Assembly: GCF_002261475.1 (NCBI RefSeq)
Contig: NZ_NEVN01000001.1
Coordinates: forward strand, 310,001 to 374,000
From: Bordetella genomosp. 5
GTDB lineage: Bacteria; Pseudomonadota; Gammaproteobacteria; Burkholderiales; Burkholderiaceae_B
Direction of reading: 5' to 3'
DNA length: 64,000 bases
In this document: positions 10,512-20,436 of the stretch, in pieces
How positions within the stretch are numbered: the first letter of the stretch is position 1
How the letters are laid out: each line of letters starts with the position of its first letter
Notes under the pieces: generated by a model
Databases searched by the model: none
What the model was told of the DNA's origin: nothing
The model's input: the letters and a program-made list of their open reading frames with translations, nothing else
Made by a program: the position numbers and the translations under genes

Positions 10512-12416
10512 ATGTTCGAGTTCAAGAAGACCGGCCAGCAGCAGAAGCAACGCTTCAAGCTGCGCGCCTGGGTGGGCGGGCTCTTTGCCCTGGTCTGCTT
10601 CGGCCTTCTGATCTCGCGCTTCTGGTTCCTGCAGGTCGAGCGCTTCGAAGGCTATTCCGAACGCGCCGACCGCAACCGCATCGCCGTCCAGCCGATTCCG
10701 CCGCGCCGTGGCGAAATCCTCGACCGCAACGGCGTGGTGCTCGCGCGCAACTACCGCACCTACACCATCGAGGTCGTGCCGGCCAACATCGGCAGTTCGA
10801 TCGACGACCTGTTCTCGCGCCTGACGCCGGTGCTGTACGTGTCGCCGGCCGATCAGCGCCGCTTCAAGCGGCGCGTGCAGGAGTCCAGCCGCTACGCGAG
10901 CCTCGTGCTGCGCAACAACCTCAACGAGACCGAGGCCGCCTGGTTCTCGGCGCACGCGTTCGAGTTTCCGGGCGTTGAGCTGCGCGCGCGCTGGGTGCGC
11001 GAGTATCCGCAGGGCGAGGCCGCCGCGCACGTCGTGGGCTTCATCGGCCGCATCGCCGACGGCGACCAGGAAGAGCTCGAGCGCACCGGCCGCGCGGGCA
11101 ACTATCGCGGTACCGATGTCATCGGCAAGAAGGGCATCGAAAAAACCTGGGAAGAAACGCTGCACGGGCGCACCGGTCTGGAAGAGGTCGAGGTGACGGC
11201 CACCGGGCGGCCCGTGCGCACCTTGCGCCGCATCGATCCGGTGCCGGGTTCCGACATCATGCTGTCGATCGACCTGAACCTGCAGCGCATCGCCGAGAAA
11301 GCCTTCGAAGGCCGGCGTGGCGCGCTGGTCGCCATCGATCCCGACACGGGCGAAGTGCTGGCCTTCGTGTCGCAGCCCTCGTTCGACCCCAACCTGTTCG
11401 TCGACGGTATCGATGTCGAAAACTGGCGCCGGCTCAACGAATCGCCCGACCATCCGCTGATCAACCGGCCGCTGTACGGCACCTATCCGATCGGCTCGAC
11501 CTACAAGCCCTTCGTGGCGCTCGCCGCGCTCGAGCTCAACAAGCGCCGCGCCACCGATCGCTTCCCGGATCCCGGCTACTACGAGTTCGGCGGCCAGCGC
11601 TTCCGCAATGCCGCCGGTGCGGTGTTCGGCATGACCGACATGCACAAGGCCATCGTGGTTTCTTCCGATACCTACTTCTATTCGCTGGGCCCCGAGATCG
11701 GGGTCAACGCGCTGCACGATTTCTCCAAGCAATTCGGATTCGGCCAGATCACCGGCATCGATCTCGAAGGCGAGAAGGCGGGTGTGCTGCCCTCCACCGA
11801 CTGGAAGCGCCGTGCCTACAAGGATCGCGAGCGCCAGCGCTGGTATGCCGGCGAAACCATCTCGGTGGCGGTGGGCCAGGGCTATAACTCGTTCACGCTG
11901 CTGCAGCTGGCGCAGGCGACCTCCACGCTGGCCAACAACGGCCTGTACCGCAGGCCGCATCTGGTGCACGCGGTGCGTGACGCCCGCTCGCTGATGATCA
12001 CGGCCACGCCGTCGGCGCCGGACTACCGCATTCCGCTCAAGCAGGCCAACGTCGATGTCATCAAGCACGCCATGGCCGACGTGATCCGGTCGGGCACCGC
12101 GCGCCGCGCCTTCGCCAACGCGCCCTATCAGGCCGCCGGCAAGACCGGCACGGCGCAGGTGTTCAGCCTGCGCGGGGGCCAGTACCGGGCCAACGCGATC
12201 GACGAACGCCTGCGCGATCACGCGCTGTTCATGGGATTCGCGCCCGCGGAGCATCCCCGCATCGCGGTGTCGCTGATCGTCGAGAACGCCGGCTGGGGTG
12301 CGAGCGCGGCCGCGCCGGTGGCGCGCACGGTGATGGACTACTGGCTCAGCACCGAGCGTGAAGACAAGATCGAGCGTGGCGCCAAGGCCGCGGCGGTCGC
12401 GGAGAACGCGCAATGA
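10512..12416 (+). CDS. mrdA: Penicillin-binding protein 2 (peptidoglycan transpeptidase)
   Basis: The elongasome transpeptidase, 634 residues, inner-membrane anchored by a helix at about 18-40 with the rest in the periplasm. The dimerisation (pedestal) domain includes RRGEILDRNGVVLARN at 66-80. The transpeptidase domain carries the nucleophile in STYK (Ser329-Lys332), the second motif SSD (384-386) in the place of SxN, and KTG at 544-546. The start at 10512 follows GAGG and gives the conserved MFEFKK N-terminus. It overlaps rodA by four bases. Confidence 0.97.
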   Translation: MFEFKKTGQQQKQRFKLRAWVGGLFALVCFGLLISRFWFLQVERFEGYSERADRNRIAVQPIPPRRGEILDRNGVVLARNYRTYTIEVVPANIGSSIDDLFSRLTPVLYVSPADQRRFKRRVQESSRYASLVLRNNLNETEAAWFSAHAFEFPGVELRARWVREYPQGEAAAHVVGFIGRIADGDQEELERTGRAGNYRGTDVIGKKGIEKTWEETLHGRTGLEEVEVTATGRPVRTLRRIDPVPGSDIMLSIDLNLQRIAEKAFEGRRGALVAIDPDTGEVLAFVSQPSFDPNLFVDGIDVENWRRLNESPDHPLINRPLYGTYPIGSTYKPFVALAALELNKRRATDRFPDPGYYEFGGQRFRNAAGAVFGMTDMHKAIVVSSDTYFYSLGPEIGVNALHDFSKQFGFGQITGIDLEGEKAGVLPSTDWKRRAYKDRERQRWYAGETISVAVGQGYNSFTLLQLAQATSTLANNGLYRRPHLVHAVRDARSLMITATPSAPDYRIPLKQANVDVIKHAMADVIRSGTARRAFANAPYQAAGKTGTAQVFSLRGGQYRANAIDERLRDHALFMGFAPAEHPRIAVSLIVENAGWGASAAAPVARTVMDYWLSTEREDKIERGAKAAAVAENAQ

Positions 12417-13549
12417 AGCGCATCGGGCTCATCCTGCTGCGCGTGTTCACCGCGTTCGACTGGCCGCTGCTGTTCGTGCTGGTGCTGTTCGCCGCGCTCG
12501 GTCTCACGGTGATGCATTCCGCCGTGGGCGGCACCGATTGGCGCTTCGCCGAGCAGTCGCGCAATTTCACGATCGCCTTCGTGGCCATGTGGGCCATGGC
12601 CCTGGTGCCACCCCAGACCCTCATGAAGCTGGCCTTGCCGTTCTATGCGGTCGGGGTGGTGCTGCTGCTCGGCGTCGAGTTCGCCGGCGAAACCAGCAAG
12701 GGCGCGACGCGCTGGCTCAACCTGGGCGTGACGCGCATCCAGCCTTCCGAGATGATGAAGATCGCCGTGCCCATGATGCTGGCCTGGTACTTCCAGCGGC
12801 ACGAAGGGCAGGTGCGCATCCGCGACTTCTTCGTGGCGGCCGCGATGCTCATCGTGCCGTTCGGCCTGATCGTGCTGCAGCCCGATCTGGGCACGGCGCT
12901 GCTGGTGTTTGGCGCCGGTTTCTTCGTGATCTACTTCGCCGGCCTGTCCTTCAAGCTGCTGGTGCCGGTGATGGTGGCCGGCATCGTCGGATTGGGCACG
13001 CTGGTCTACTACGAAGACCAGCTCTGCGAGCCGGACGTCGACTGGGTCGTGCTGCACGAATACCAGAAGCACCGGGTCTGCACGCTGCTCAACCCCAGCT
13101 CCGATCCCTTGGGCAAGGGCTTTCACACGATCCAGTCGATGATCGCGGTGGGCTCGGGCGGGCTGTACGGCAAGGGCTACATGCAGGGCACGCAGACCCA
13201 CCTCGACTTCATTCCGGAGCGCACCACCGACTTCATCTTCGCGGTCTACGCCGAAGAGTTCGGCCTGTACGGCGGGGTGGCGCTGCTCGTGCTCTACGGC
13301 CTGCTGATGGCGCGCGGCCTGGCCATCGCCTCGCGCAGCGCGACCCAGTTCGGGCGCTTATTGGCGGGGTCGGTCACGATGATGATGTTCATCTATGTGT
13401 TCGTGAACGTCGGGATGGTGACCGGCATTCTGCCGGTGGTGGGCGTGCCCTTGCCCTTCATGAGTTATGGCGGCACGGCCCTGCTCACCATGGGGATCGC
13501 CTGCGGCATTCTCATGAGTATCAGCCGGCACCGCGCGCGCAAGACCTGA
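12413..13549 (+). CDS. rodA: Rod shape-determining protein RodA (SEDS glycosyltransferase)
   Basis: A SEDS-family polytopic membrane protein of 378 residues with about ten helices, which polymerises lipid II glycan strands with PBP2. The essential acidic residue is Asp273 in ERTTDFIFAVYAEEFG, and the family hallmarks GVTRIQPSEMMKIAVP and LPFMSYGGTALLTMG are present. ATGA overlap with mrdA indicates coupled translation. It is the last gene of the operon, followed by a terminator. Confidence 0.97.
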   Translation: MKRIGLILLRVFTAFDWPLLFVLVLFAALGLTVMHSAVGGTDWRFAEQSRNFTIAFVAMWAMALVPPQTLMKLALPFYAVGVVLLLGVEFAGETSKGATRWLNLGVTRIQPSEMMKIAVPMMLAWYFQRHEGQVRIRDFFVAAAMLIVPFGLIVLQPDLGTALLVFGAGFFVIYFAGLSFKLLVPVMVAGIVGLGTLVYYEDQLCEPDVDWVVLHEYQKHRVCTLLNPSSDPLGKGFHTIQSMIAVGSGGLYGKGYMQGTQTHLDFIPERTTDFIFAVYAEEFGLYGGVALLVLYGLLMARGLAIASRSATQFGRLLAGSVTMMMFIYVFVNVGMVTGILPVVGVPLPFMSYGGTALLTMGIACGILMSISRHRARKT

Positions 13550-13567
13550 CGTCCCGGGTCCCCGCAA

Positions 13568-13602
13568 AAGCAACGGCGCCCGAGGGCGCCGTTGTGCTTT
13601 CT
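13568..13602 (+). terminator. Terminator of the mre-mrdA-rodA operon
   Basis: GCAACGGCGCC, loop CGAG, GGCGCCGTTGTGC followed by TTTCTT lies 20 nt after the rodA stop and before the convergent dehydrogenase gene. Confidence 0.85.
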
Positions 13603-13620
13603 TCACGTGCGTGACGCGGA

Positions 13621-14679
13621 CTACTCGGCGTAGACGCTGGGCGGTGCCACGCCCAGGGTGTCGCCCAGCTTCAGCATCGTGTCCCAGATGGCGGGTGCGA
13701 AGGTCAGCGCATCGCGGTTCAGCTCGCGATTGTGGGCCTCGTACTCGCCCGGGTACTGCACCCGGTCGACGCCCGGCTGGGGCGGGCAGGCCTGCAGGTA
13801 GTCGATGAACGCGCCGACCTCCTGCGTGCGCCAGTCGGCGTCGAAATCGACCTGCGGATCGAGCAGGATGGCGAACATGTTGTTGGTCGCCACGCCATTG
13901 CGCGGATGCTCCGGCTGGATCGTGCCGCCACCCGACAGCACGCCGGCCAGCAGCTCGGCCACGAGGCCGAGCGCATAACCCTTGTGACCGCCGAAGGGCA
14001 GCAGCGCGCCGGGGGGATCGGTGAACAGCGCGCCCGGATCCGTGGTGGGATTGCCCTGCGCATCGATCAGCGCGCCGGCGGGCGCCGGCTGGCCGTTGGT
14101 CGCCAGCACGCGGGCCTTGTTGACCGCGATGGAGCTGGTGGCCATGTCGACCAGGATCGGCGGCCGGCCGCCCGGCAGCGGGCCGGCGAAGCACAGCGGA
14201 TTGGTCGTGAGGCAGGCGCGCGCGCCGCCGAACGGCGCCACGGTGGGCGACCGATTGATCACGTTGGTGAAGGCCAGCAGGATCTGGCCGGCCGCGGCGA
14301 CCATCTCGCCGTAGTAGCCCATGCGCCCCAGGTGGTGCGTGTTGCGCAGGGTCAGGATGCACTGGCCATGCTCGGCCGTGCGCGCGATGGCCTGCTGGAT
14401 GGCGGTCTTGCCCACGTGCTGGCCGAAGCCGCTGTTGCCCTCGAAGGCGAGCAGCGTGCCGCGGTCGTTGACGAGCTCGGCCCGGCCGTCGGCGCGCACG
14501 AAGCCTTCGCGCAGCACCCGTTCGTAGTTCGGCAGGATCGACAGGCCGTGGCTGGTGTAGCCCACCCGGTCGGACTCGACGAGGTGTTCGGCGACGTCGC
14601 GGGCGATGTCGGCGGGCACCCCCTGGGCGGCCAGCAGACGCTCGCCGTAGGCGATGGCTTCGTTGATGGCGATTTTCAT
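13621..14679 (-). CDS. Malate/L-lactate dehydrogenase-family (Ldh_2) oxidoreductase
   Basis: A 352-residue NAD(P)-dependent 2-hydroxyacid or 2-imino-acid reductase of the Ldh_2/MDH2 superfamily. Family features are LRNTHHLGRMGYYGE around 114-128 (catalytic His region), NPLCFAGP and the glycine-rich LLPFGGHKGYALGL near 227-240. Members act on malate, lactate, sulfolactate, ureidoglycolate or piperideine-2-carboxylate, and sequence alone does not separate these. It lies nine bases downstream of a DASS carboxylate transporter gene in the same operon, which suggests the imported di- or hydroxycarboxylate is its substrate or product. Confidence 0.85.
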   Translation of the reverse strand: MKIAINEAIAYGERLLAAQGVPADIARDVAEHLVESDRVGYTSHGLSILPNYERVLREGFVRADGRAELVNDRGTLLAFEGNSGFGQHVGKTAIQQAIARTAEHGQCILTLRNTHHLGRMGYYGEMVAAAGQILLAFTNVINRSPTVAPFGGARACLTTNPLCFAGPLPGGRPPILVDMATSSIAVNKARVLATNGQPAPAGALIDAQGNPTTDPGALFTDPPGALLPFGGHKGYALGLVAELLAGVLSGGGTIQPEHPRNGVATNNMFAILLDPQVDFDADWRTQEVGAFIDYLQACPPQPGVDRVQYPGEYEAHNRELNRDALTFAPAIWDTMLKLGDTLGVAPPSVYAE

Positions 14680-14688
14680 GATGACTCC

Positions 14689-16185
14689 TTACATCCAGCC
14701 CAGCCAGCGCCAGTAGGTGGCACCGAACACCAGCATCAGCAGATAGCCGACGATGGTGATGATGATGCCGACGCGGGCGAACTGTTTGGCGGTGAAGGTT
14801 TCGGTACCCAGGCAGACCATGTTCTGCGGTGCGTTGATGGGCAGGATGAAACCGTAGCTCACCACGAAGCCCAGCAGCATGGTCATGCCCAGCCGGTTGA
14901 ATTCACCCGGCAGCGTGGCCAGCACCGAGATCAGGATCGGCAGCATGGCCGAGGTGAGCGCGGTGGCGCTGGCGAAGCCCAGATGGATCACGATCAGGAA
15001 GGCCGACAGGATGGCGAAGATCGCGAGCGGGCCGAGGTGATCCAGGCCGGTGTGCGTCACGACCTGATTGCCCATCCATTGACCGGCCTGGGTGGTGAGC
15101 AGGGCGGTGCCCAGGCTGATACCCACGCCGAACACGATCACGGTGCCCCACGGAATGCGGCTTTGCACGTCCTTCCATGTCATCACGCCGAAGCGCGGCA
15201 GCAGCAGCAGCACGAGGCCGAAGTAGGTGGTCGAGGTGGTGTCGAAGTTGTGCAGCGACTTCTCGGTGGCCCACAGCATCAGCAGCATGAGCGACACGCC
15301 GAGCAGGCGCTTCTGCGGACCGGTCATGGGACCGAGCGCGTCGAGTTCGGCCTGCACCGCTTCCTTGCCGCCGGCGATGTTGTCGGCTTCGGGGGGCAGC
15401 AGCTTGAGCACGATGAAGACGAGCACGACCGACATGATGACCGACCACGGCGCGCCGGCGATCAGCCATTCGGCCCACGACACGCGGTCACCGAGCATCT
15501 TCTCCATGAAGCCCTTGGTCAGCAGGTTCTGGGCGGCGGCGGTCTGGATGCCGACGTTCCAGATGCTGGTGGCCTGGGCCACGATGATCATGATGCCGGC
15601 GGCGATGTTGGAACGCTTGTCGACGCCGAACGCGGCGATCACGCCCATCATGATGGGCACGACGGCGGCGCTGCGCGCGGTGGCGCTCGGCACGACCAGG
15701 CTCAGCACGATGGTGACGGCGATCGCGCCGATCATGATCCGCGTGGTGCTGGTGCCGATGCGCGAGAGCGTGACCAGCGCGATGCGTCGGTCCAGCCCCG
15801 TGAAGGTCATGGCGGCCGCGATGAACAGCGCGCCGGTGACCAGCGCGAGCGCCGAGTTCGAGAACCCGGTCAGCGCCATGCTGATGGCCGCCGAGGTGCC
15901 GTAAAGCACCTCGGGATTCTTGATGGTGGGCGCGGTGCCCAGCAGGAAGGCCATCAAGGTGGTGATCATGATGGCACTGGCTTCGTACGACACCGCCTCG
16001 GTGATCCACACGACCACCGCGAACGCCAGGATGGCGATCATGCGATGACCCGCGGGCGGCAGGTCGGCGGGCATGGGCAGCATCAATACGATGATGAGCG
16101 CCAGCAGGCCGGCCACAAGGCCTATCGGTATCTTCTTCTTGGGGACTTGTGGGGCAGGGACAGCGGCTTGCGCAGTCATATCCAT
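14689..16185 (-). CDS. DASS/SLC13-family Na+-coupled anion transporter
   Basis: A 498-residue polytopic inner-membrane permease. A short cytoplasmic N-terminus (PKKKIPIG) leads into a dozen or so helices. The two substrate/sodium-site loops of the divalent anion:Na+ symporter family appear as VVPSATARSAAVVPIM and ILPINAPQNMVCLG. Typical substrates are dicarboxylates (succinate, malate, tartrate), sulfate or related acids. It is first of a two-gene operon with an Ldh_2 dehydrogenase, consistent with uptake of a hydroxycarboxylate. Upstream direct repeats (16205-16263) may be operators. Confidence 0.88.
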   Translation of the reverse strand: MDMTAQAAVPAPQVPKKKIPIGLVAGLLALIIVLMLPMPADLPPAGHRMIAILAFAVVVWITEAVSYEASAIMITTLMAFLLGTAPTIKNPEVLYGTSAAISMALTGFSNSALALVTGALFIAAAMTFTGLDRRIALVTLSRIGTSTTRIMIGAIAVTIVLSLVVPSATARSAAVVPIMMGVIAAFGVDKRSNIAAGIMIIVAQATSIWNVGIQTAAAQNLLTKGFMEKMLGDRVSWAEWLIAGAPWSVIMSVVLVFIVLKLLPPEADNIAGGKEAVQAELDALGPMTGPQKRLLGVSLMLLMLWATEKSLHNFDTTSTTYFGLVLLLLPRFGVMTWKDVQSRIPWGTVIVFGVGISLGTALLTTQAGQWMGNQVVTHTGLDHLGPLAIFAILSAFLIVIHLGFASATALTSAMLPILISVLATLPGEFNRLGMTMLLGFVVSYGFILPINAPQNMVCLGTETFTAKQFARVGIIITIVGYLLMLVFGATYWRWLGWM

Positions 16186-16504
16186 CTCCGATCTAGGTCA
16201 ATCGACGTCAGAAGACGGTGCCAGCCACGTAAGAAATGCTGTACTAGCAACGTCAGAACACGGGACTAGCTTGGCAGTACTAAGGAAAACCCGCATTGAT
16301 GCAGGTCAAGGGCGAGCGGAACCGGCTATTGAAGGGCCGGATCAGGTGCGATTATGCTGGCCGGTTCGCCCGGACCGCAAGCCCAATGACACGCGGCCGG
16401 TCCGGCTTATCGGGCCGTCACCGCGCCGCGACGCCTTCAACATGCGTGCAGGATCGGCCGGGATGATGGCAGGAAAGCGTGACGCGGTGACGACGCCATC
16501 GCGC
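16186..16504. other. Intergenic region between slmA and the DASS transporter gene
   Basis: 319 bp without a gene. The end near the transporter holds two 14-bp direct repeats (listed separately) and should contain its promoter. The part near slmA, whose 3' end is at 16505, shows no clear terminator. Confidence 0.6.
16205..16263 (-). promoter_or_regulatory. Direct-repeat operator candidate for the DASS/Ldh_2 operon
   Basis: ACGTCAGAAGACGG at 16205-16218 and ACGTCAGAACACGG at 16250-16263 match at 13 of 14 positions and start 45 bp apart, about four helical turns. They are 20-78 bp before the transporter start codon. No regulator gene is adjacent. Confidence 0.4.
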
Positions 16505-17077
16505 TCATCCCAGCGCCAGCCGCAACTGGTCGTCGAGCATGGCGGTGGGCGTGACGCGCCAGCCGCTCTGCGCATAACGCAGCCAGCGGCCCAGCACGAG
16601 ATGCGTGAGCAGGCTGGCGTGCGCCGCCACATTGGCGTCTTCGGGCAGGCCGCCGTCGGTCACCGCATTGCGCAGGCACTGCTTGAAGGTGGCCTCGATG
16701 CGGTCGTTGATGTGGTTGATGCGGTCCTGCAGCCGGTTGTCTTCGGTGACGAGGGCGTCGCCGGTGAGCACGCGCGTCATGCCGCGGTTGCGTTCCGAGA
16801 AGGCCAGCAGCATCGATACCGTCTTGCGCGCCTGGCCCAGCCCCTGCGGCTCGGCCGCGCTGATCTGATTCACCAGGGTGAACAGCGTGGTCTCGATGAA
16901 CTCGATCAAGCCCTCGAACATCTGCGCCTTGCTGGCGAAATGACGGTAGAGCGCGGCCTCCGACACCTGCATGCGCGCGGCGAGCGCGGCCGTGGTGATG
17001 CGGGCGGCATGCGGCTGCTCCAGCATTTCGGCCAGCGTTTGCAGGATCTGGGTTTTTCTCTCGCCGGGTTTCGCCAT
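16505..17077 (-). CDS. slmA: Nucleoid occlusion factor SlmA (TetR family)
   Basis: A 190-residue TetR-fold DNA-binding protein. The helix-turn-helix spans about 27-60 (ITTAALAARMQVSEAALYRHF), followed by the SlmA-specific KAQMFEGLIEFIE, FSERNRGMTRVLTGDAL and LQDRINHINDRIEA. SlmA binds dispersed chromosomal sites and blocks FtsZ assembly over unsegregated DNA. In this lineage such genes are often annotated simply as TetR regulators. It is 45 nt downstream of a HAD phosphatase gene and probably co-transcribed with argB. Confidence 0.88.
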   Translation of the reverse strand: MAKPGERKTQILQTLAEMLEQPHAARITTAALAARMQVSEAALYRHFASKAQMFEGLIEFIETTLFTLVNQISAAEPQGLGQARKTVSMLLAFSERNRGMTRVLTGDALVTEDNRLQDRINHINDRIEATFKQCLRNAVTDGGLPEDANVAAHASLLTHLVLGRWLRYAQSGWRVTPTAMLDDQLRLALG

Positions 17078-17122
17078 GGGACGGGCTGGGTATGCGGGAC
17101 GGACGGGGTAGGGGACGCGGGG

Positions 17123-17886
17123 TCAGCCGCGCAGCGGCCGGCGGCGCAGCAGCAGGTCTGTAACCGAGTTTACCCGCAAGTCGACGTACGAAGGTCGTGA
17201 CCTGTGCCCGCGGGCGAACGGCGTGCCGGGATGGTACACATGCACCGTGCGCAGACCGATCCGGCGCGCGCTGCGCAGATTGTCGAGCGTGTCTTCGACC
17301 AGCACCGTCTGGCGCGGCGTGGCGCCTTCGCGCGCCAGCACGTAGCGCAGCAGCGCCGCCGAGGGCTTGGGACGAAACTCGCCGTGCAGGCGCATCTCTT
17401 CGATGCCCCAGAGGCTGTCGAAGTAGCGCAGGATGCCCATGTGGCGCAGCACCGCGCGGGCGTAATCGAGCGGCGCGTTGGTGAGCAGCACCTTGCGTCC
17501 GGGCAGGGCGCGCAGCATGGCGGGCAGCCCTTTCTCGGCGCGCACCAGCGTGGTTACGTCGAAATCATGGCTGTCGCGCAGAAACGCGTGCGGGTCGACA
17601 CCATGGTGGCGCACCAGGCCGATCATGGTCGCGCCGTAGCGCTGCCAATAGAGCTTGCGCAGCCGGTTGGCTTCGTCGGCCTCGACGCCCAGCGCCGTCA
17701 TGACCGCGCGGGTCATGCCCGCGTCGATCTGCGGGAAGATGGCGTGCGAGGTGTCGTGCAGCGTGTTGTCGAGATCGAACAGCCAGAGCCGGCCACCGTG
17801 CCCGGGGCCGGCGCCGCCGGCCTCGGACACGCGGCGGCCGCGGCGTATGCGCGCCGCGGGCCGCAGCAGAAGGCGCCGTAACGCCA

Positions 17887-17887
<1 letters not shown>
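17123..17887 (-). CDS. HAD-family pyrimidine 5'-nucleotidase-like phosphatase
   Basis: A 254-residue cytoplasmic HAD hydrolase with the Sdt1/PHM8-like pattern: nucleophile motif FDLDNT (Asp38, Asp40), helical cap, LLTNAP (motif II), a lysine in EFRPKPS and VEDTLDN (motif IV). Sdt1-type enzymes hydrolyse pyrimidine nucleoside monophosphates, and the exact substrate is inferred only. The ATG overlaps the argB stop as TGATG, so it is translationally coupled to argB. The first 30 residues are Arg/Gly-rich and not conserved, so a downstream start is possible. Confidence 0.82.
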
Positions 17888-19050
<1,163 letters not shown>

Positions 19051-19052
19051 TC

Positions 19053-19841
19053 ATGCGTTTCTCCTTCATCCGGTCGGCCCTGGTGGCATCGGCCCTGGTC
19101 CTGGCCACGGGCGCGGCGCACGCCGAAAAGCTCACGATCGGCGCCACCCAGGTGCCCCATGCGGAGATCCTCGAAGTGGTCAAGCCCGTGCTGGCCAAAG
19201 AAGGCGTGGAGCTCGACATCAAGGTGTTCACCGACTACGTGCAGCCCAACCTGCAACTGGCCGACAAGCAGCTCGACGCCAATTTCTTCCAGCATCAGCC
19301 CTACCTCGACACCTTCAACAAGGATCGCAAGACCAACCTGGTCTCGGCCGGCCTGGTCCACGTCGAGCCGTTCGGCGCCTATTCCAAGAAGATCAAGCGC
19401 ATCGCCGATCTGAAGGACGGCGCCACGATCGCGATCCCCAACGACCCGTCCAACAGCGGCCGCGCGCTGGTGCTGCTGCAAAAGCAGGGCCTGCTCAAGC
19501 TGAAGGATCCGGCCAACATCGTCGCCACGCCGATCGACATCGTCGAAAACCCCAAGAAGCTCAAGTTCCGCGAACTCGAGGCCGCCATGCTGCCGCGCTC
19601 GCTCGATGACGTGGACGTCGCGCTGATCAACACCAACTACGCGCTGGAAGCCGGTCTGGTGCCCACCCGCGACGCGCTCTTCATCGAAGGCGCGGACTCG
19701 CCCTACGCCAACCTGGTCGCCGTGCGCCAGGAAGACAAGGACGCGCCCAAGATCAAGAAGCTCGTGAACGCGCTGCACAGCGAGACCGTGAAGAAGTTCA
19801 TCCAGGAAAAGTACAAGGGCGCCGTGGTTCCGGCGTTCTGA
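19053..19841 (+). CDS. NlpA/MetQ-family ABC transporter substrate-binding protein
   Basis: A 262-residue periplasmic binding protein. The signal peptide (MRFSFIRSALVASALVLA) ends at a signal peptidase I site, AHA-E, with no lipobox cysteine, whereas many MetQ proteins are lipoproteins. Family motifs include TIGATQVPHAEILE, NFFQHQPYLD, VEPFGAYSKKIK and PNDPSNSGRALVLLQ. Relatives bind methionine, and some bind other amino acids. No ATPase or permease gene is adjacent: the gene stands alone between argB and a terminator. A plausible AGG Shine-Dalgarno precedes the ATG. Confidence 0.88.
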   Translation: MRFSFIRSALVASALVLATGAAHAEKLTIGATQVPHAEILEVVKPVLAKEGVELDIKVFTDYVQPNLQLADKQLDANFFQHQPYLDTFNKDRKTNLVSAGLVHVEPFGAYSKKIKRIADLKDGATIAIPNDPSNSGRALVLLQKQGLLKLKDPANIVATPIDIVENPKKLKFRELEAAMLPRSLDDVDVALINTNYALEAGLVPTRDALFIEGADSPYANLVAVRQEDKDAPKIKKLVNALHSETVKKFIQEKYKGAVVPAF

Positions 19842-19867
19842 GCGGCGGCGGCCGGATCGGCCGCTCC

Positions 19868-19912
19868 ACGAAAAAGCCCTCGGCGCCGTGTGGCACCGAG
19901 GGCTTTTTTTAC
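19868..19912. terminator. Bidirectional terminator between convergent genes
   Basis: AAAAAGCCCTCGGCGCC, a GTGT loop and GGCACCGAGGGCTTTTTTT form a stem with one mismatch, with A-tract and T-tract on either side. It serves the NlpA-family gene (plus) and the thioredoxin-like gene ending at 19942 (minus). Confidence 0.9.
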
Positions 19913-19941
19913 GACCCGGCGAGCGGGCAGTGGCAGAGCGG

Positions 19942-20436
19942 TCAGCCCGCCGCCAGCGCCTTTTCGACCGTGGCGTGGAACTCGGCCACGTCGTATTCGC
20001 CGAGGTAGCGCTTGATGATGCGGCCTTCCTTGTCGATCAGGAACGCGGTGGGCGTGAGGCGGATGTCGCCGAAGGCCTTGGCGATCTCGCCCTGCGCGTC
20101 GATCACGACCGGGAACGGCAGCTTGCGCTGCTGCACGAAGTTGGCGACATAGTTGGGCGGGTCGTACTGCATGGCCACGCCGATTGCTTCGTAGCCCTTG
20201 GGCGCGTATTCGTTGTAGGCCGAGATCGCCTCCGGCATCTGCTTGACGCAGGTGACGCAACTGGTGGCCCAGAACTTGACCAGCACCACCTTGCCGCGCA
20301 GGTCCTGCGTGGTGAAGCGCTTGCCTTCGAGCGTGGTGAAGGTCACGTCGGGCGCGGGCGCGGCGGGGCGCCAGACGAACCAGGCGCCGATGCCGGCCGC
20401 CACCAGGACGACGAGCGAGAGGATGACTTTTTTCAT
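19942..20436 (-). CDS. TlpA-like thioredoxin-fold protein
   Basis: A 164-residue membrane-anchored periplasmic thiol-disulfide protein. An N-terminal helix (2-22) is followed by a thioredoxin-like domain with the active site CVTC (Cys60, Cys63) in FWATSCVTCVKQMPE and the cis-proline loop LTPTAFLID. Such proteins reduce or oxidise specific partners, for example in cytochrome c maturation, and the partner is unknown here. The start overlaps the stop of the upstream BON-domain lipoprotein gene (ATGA), so the two are co-translated. Confidence 0.88.
   Translation of the reverse strand: MKKVILSLVVLVAAGIGAWFVWRPAAPAPDVTFTTLEGKRFTTQDLRGKVVLVKFWATSCVTCVKQMPEAISAYNEYAPKGYEAIGVAMQYDPPNYVANFVQQRKLPFPVVIDAQGEIAKAFGDIRLTPTAFLIDKEGRIIKRYLGEYDVAEFHATVEKALAAG

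Noticed and set aside
10359-12413. Long minus-strand open frame opposite mrdA
   Set aside because: An antisense frame over PBP2. No recognisable domain, and the plus-strand gene is unambiguous.
13732-16269. 845-codon plus-strand open frame rich in His, Asp and Gln
   Set aside because: Antisense to the Ldh_2 dehydrogenase and DASS transporter, both supported by conserved motifs. Low-complexity composition argues against a real protein.
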